Positions 5,732 to 6,018 of a stretch of DNA of 6,018 nucleotides are shown here, piece after piece; the stretch's first letter is position 1, and each line of letters begins with the position of its first letter. The stretch covers positions 1 to 6,018 of the forward strand of contig JBFKOW010000192.1 in assembly GCA_041628615.1 (NCBI GenBank), read 5' to 3'. A program made the translations under genes and the position numbers. The notes under the pieces are model-generated. The model was given only the letters and a program-made list of their open reading frames with translations, ran no database searches and was not told the origin of the DNA. The stretch comes from JAMWZF01 sp041628615 (GTDB lineage Bacteria; Pseudomonadota; Alphaproteobacteria; Rhodobacterales; Rhodobacteraceae).

Positions 5732-5795
5732 GGACAGCGTCGGAATCGCTGGACCTCGGGCCCACGGCCGCGTTAACCATTTGCCATGGGGTGAG

Positions 5796-6018
5796 GTGGT
5801 ACCGGTTTTCAAACGTCTGATTTCCTTCCCGCGATCCGTCCTCGGCGTCGTCATGGCGCTGGTTGCGGGTCCTGTTCTGTCGGCGACCTACTCACTCACC
5901 GACCTTGGCGTGCTGCCCGGCACCGTCGGGGAAACCGTTGCCTATGACATCAATGACGCCGGTCAGGTGGTGGGCCACAGCCGGGTCGAGTCCGGACCCC
6001 GCGCCTTTCTGTGGTACA
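5796..6018 (+). CDS. Secreted HAF-repeat protein, N-terminal fragment
   Basis: The frame is open to the window end, giving the first 74 residues of a longer protein. Starting at GTG 5796, residues 1-30 form a good signal peptide: Lys6-Arg7 and Arg13, a hydrophobic core VLGVVMALVAG, and a cleavage site LSA|T after residue 30. The mature part opens with TDLGVLPG (35-42), then INDAGQVVGHS (52-62) and AFLWY (70-74). This is the pattern of the HAF repeat (a DLGxLxG strand, an INDxGQVVG turn and a terminal HAFLW), an extracellular repeat probably folding as propeller-like blades. Such proteins usually carry several copies and often end in a PEP- or VPLPA-CTERM signal; that end lies outside the window. 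The GTG start is preferred over ATG 5853 because the latter would remove the basic N-region; GGGG at 5788-5791 may serve as a weak Shine-Dalgarno. TTG 5781 is a further alternative. Confidence 0.75.
   Translation, partial: MVPVFKRLISFPRSVLGVVMALVAGPVLSATYSLTDLGVLPGTVGETVAYDINDAGQVVGHSRVESGPRAFLWY

Larger units (their letters stand above)
5583..5795. other. Divergent intergenic region
   Basis: About 210 bases separate the minus-strand dehydrogenase gene from the plus-strand HAF-repeat gene and should hold promoters for both. I see no convincing sigma-70-type promoter on either strand. The stretch at about 5771-5785 (GTTAACCATTTG) is AT-richer than the rest and just precedes the HAF gene. GACA and TGTC (5659-5662, 5668-5671) form a small interrupted dyad. 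The rest is dominated by the two inverted-repeat clusters annotated separately. Confidence 0.5.

Overview
The window is GC-rich, with strong G/C preference at third codon positions. It carries a VPLPA-type C-terminal sorting signal, which points to an alphaproteobacterium, most likely of the Rhodobacteraceae/Rhodobacterales. That assignment is an inference from protein style; there is no rRNA or other phylogenetic marker here. I see no tRNA, rRNA, CRISPR array, transposase or integrase.

Layout, left to right. (1) A plus-strand pair: the last 51 codons of a probable aldo/keto reductase overlap by 4 bp (ATGA) a 356-residue FAD-dependent D-amino-acid dehydrogenase of the DauA type. (2) A plus-strand gene for a small exported protein of unknown function (164 aa, two cysteines, methionine-rich tail). 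(3) A plus-strand gene for a 251-aa exported protein ending in a VPLPA-CTERM tripartite signal, predicted to be handled by an exosortase. (4) A minus-strand two-gene operon that meets gene 3 tail to tail. Its promoter-proximal gene encodes an 833-aa dimethylglycine/sarcosine-dehydrogenase-like flavoprotein (DAO domain plus GcvT folate domains). This overlaps by 1 bp (TGATG) a 130-aa four-helix membrane protein whose stop codon shares a CTAG palindrome with the stop of the VPLPA-CTERM gene. (5) A divergent intergenic region of about 210 bp, unusually rich in inverted repeats. (6) The start of a plus-strand gene for a secreted HAF-repeat protein, cut by the window end.

Two themes run through the window: oxidation of amines and amino acids by flavoproteins (a D-amino-acid dehydrogenase and a folate-linked N-methyl amine dehydrogenase), and export to the cell surface (one certain VPLPA-CTERM protein, one HAF-repeat protein of a class that often carries the same tail). 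Nothing in the sequence shows that the two themes are functionally linked. I did not find a clearly new multi-gene system. The points most worth a second look are the apparent substitution of substrate-recognition residues in the DauA-like enzyme, the nested inverted repeats in the leader of the dimethylglycine-dehydrogenase-like gene, and the membrane protein tightly coupled to that gene.
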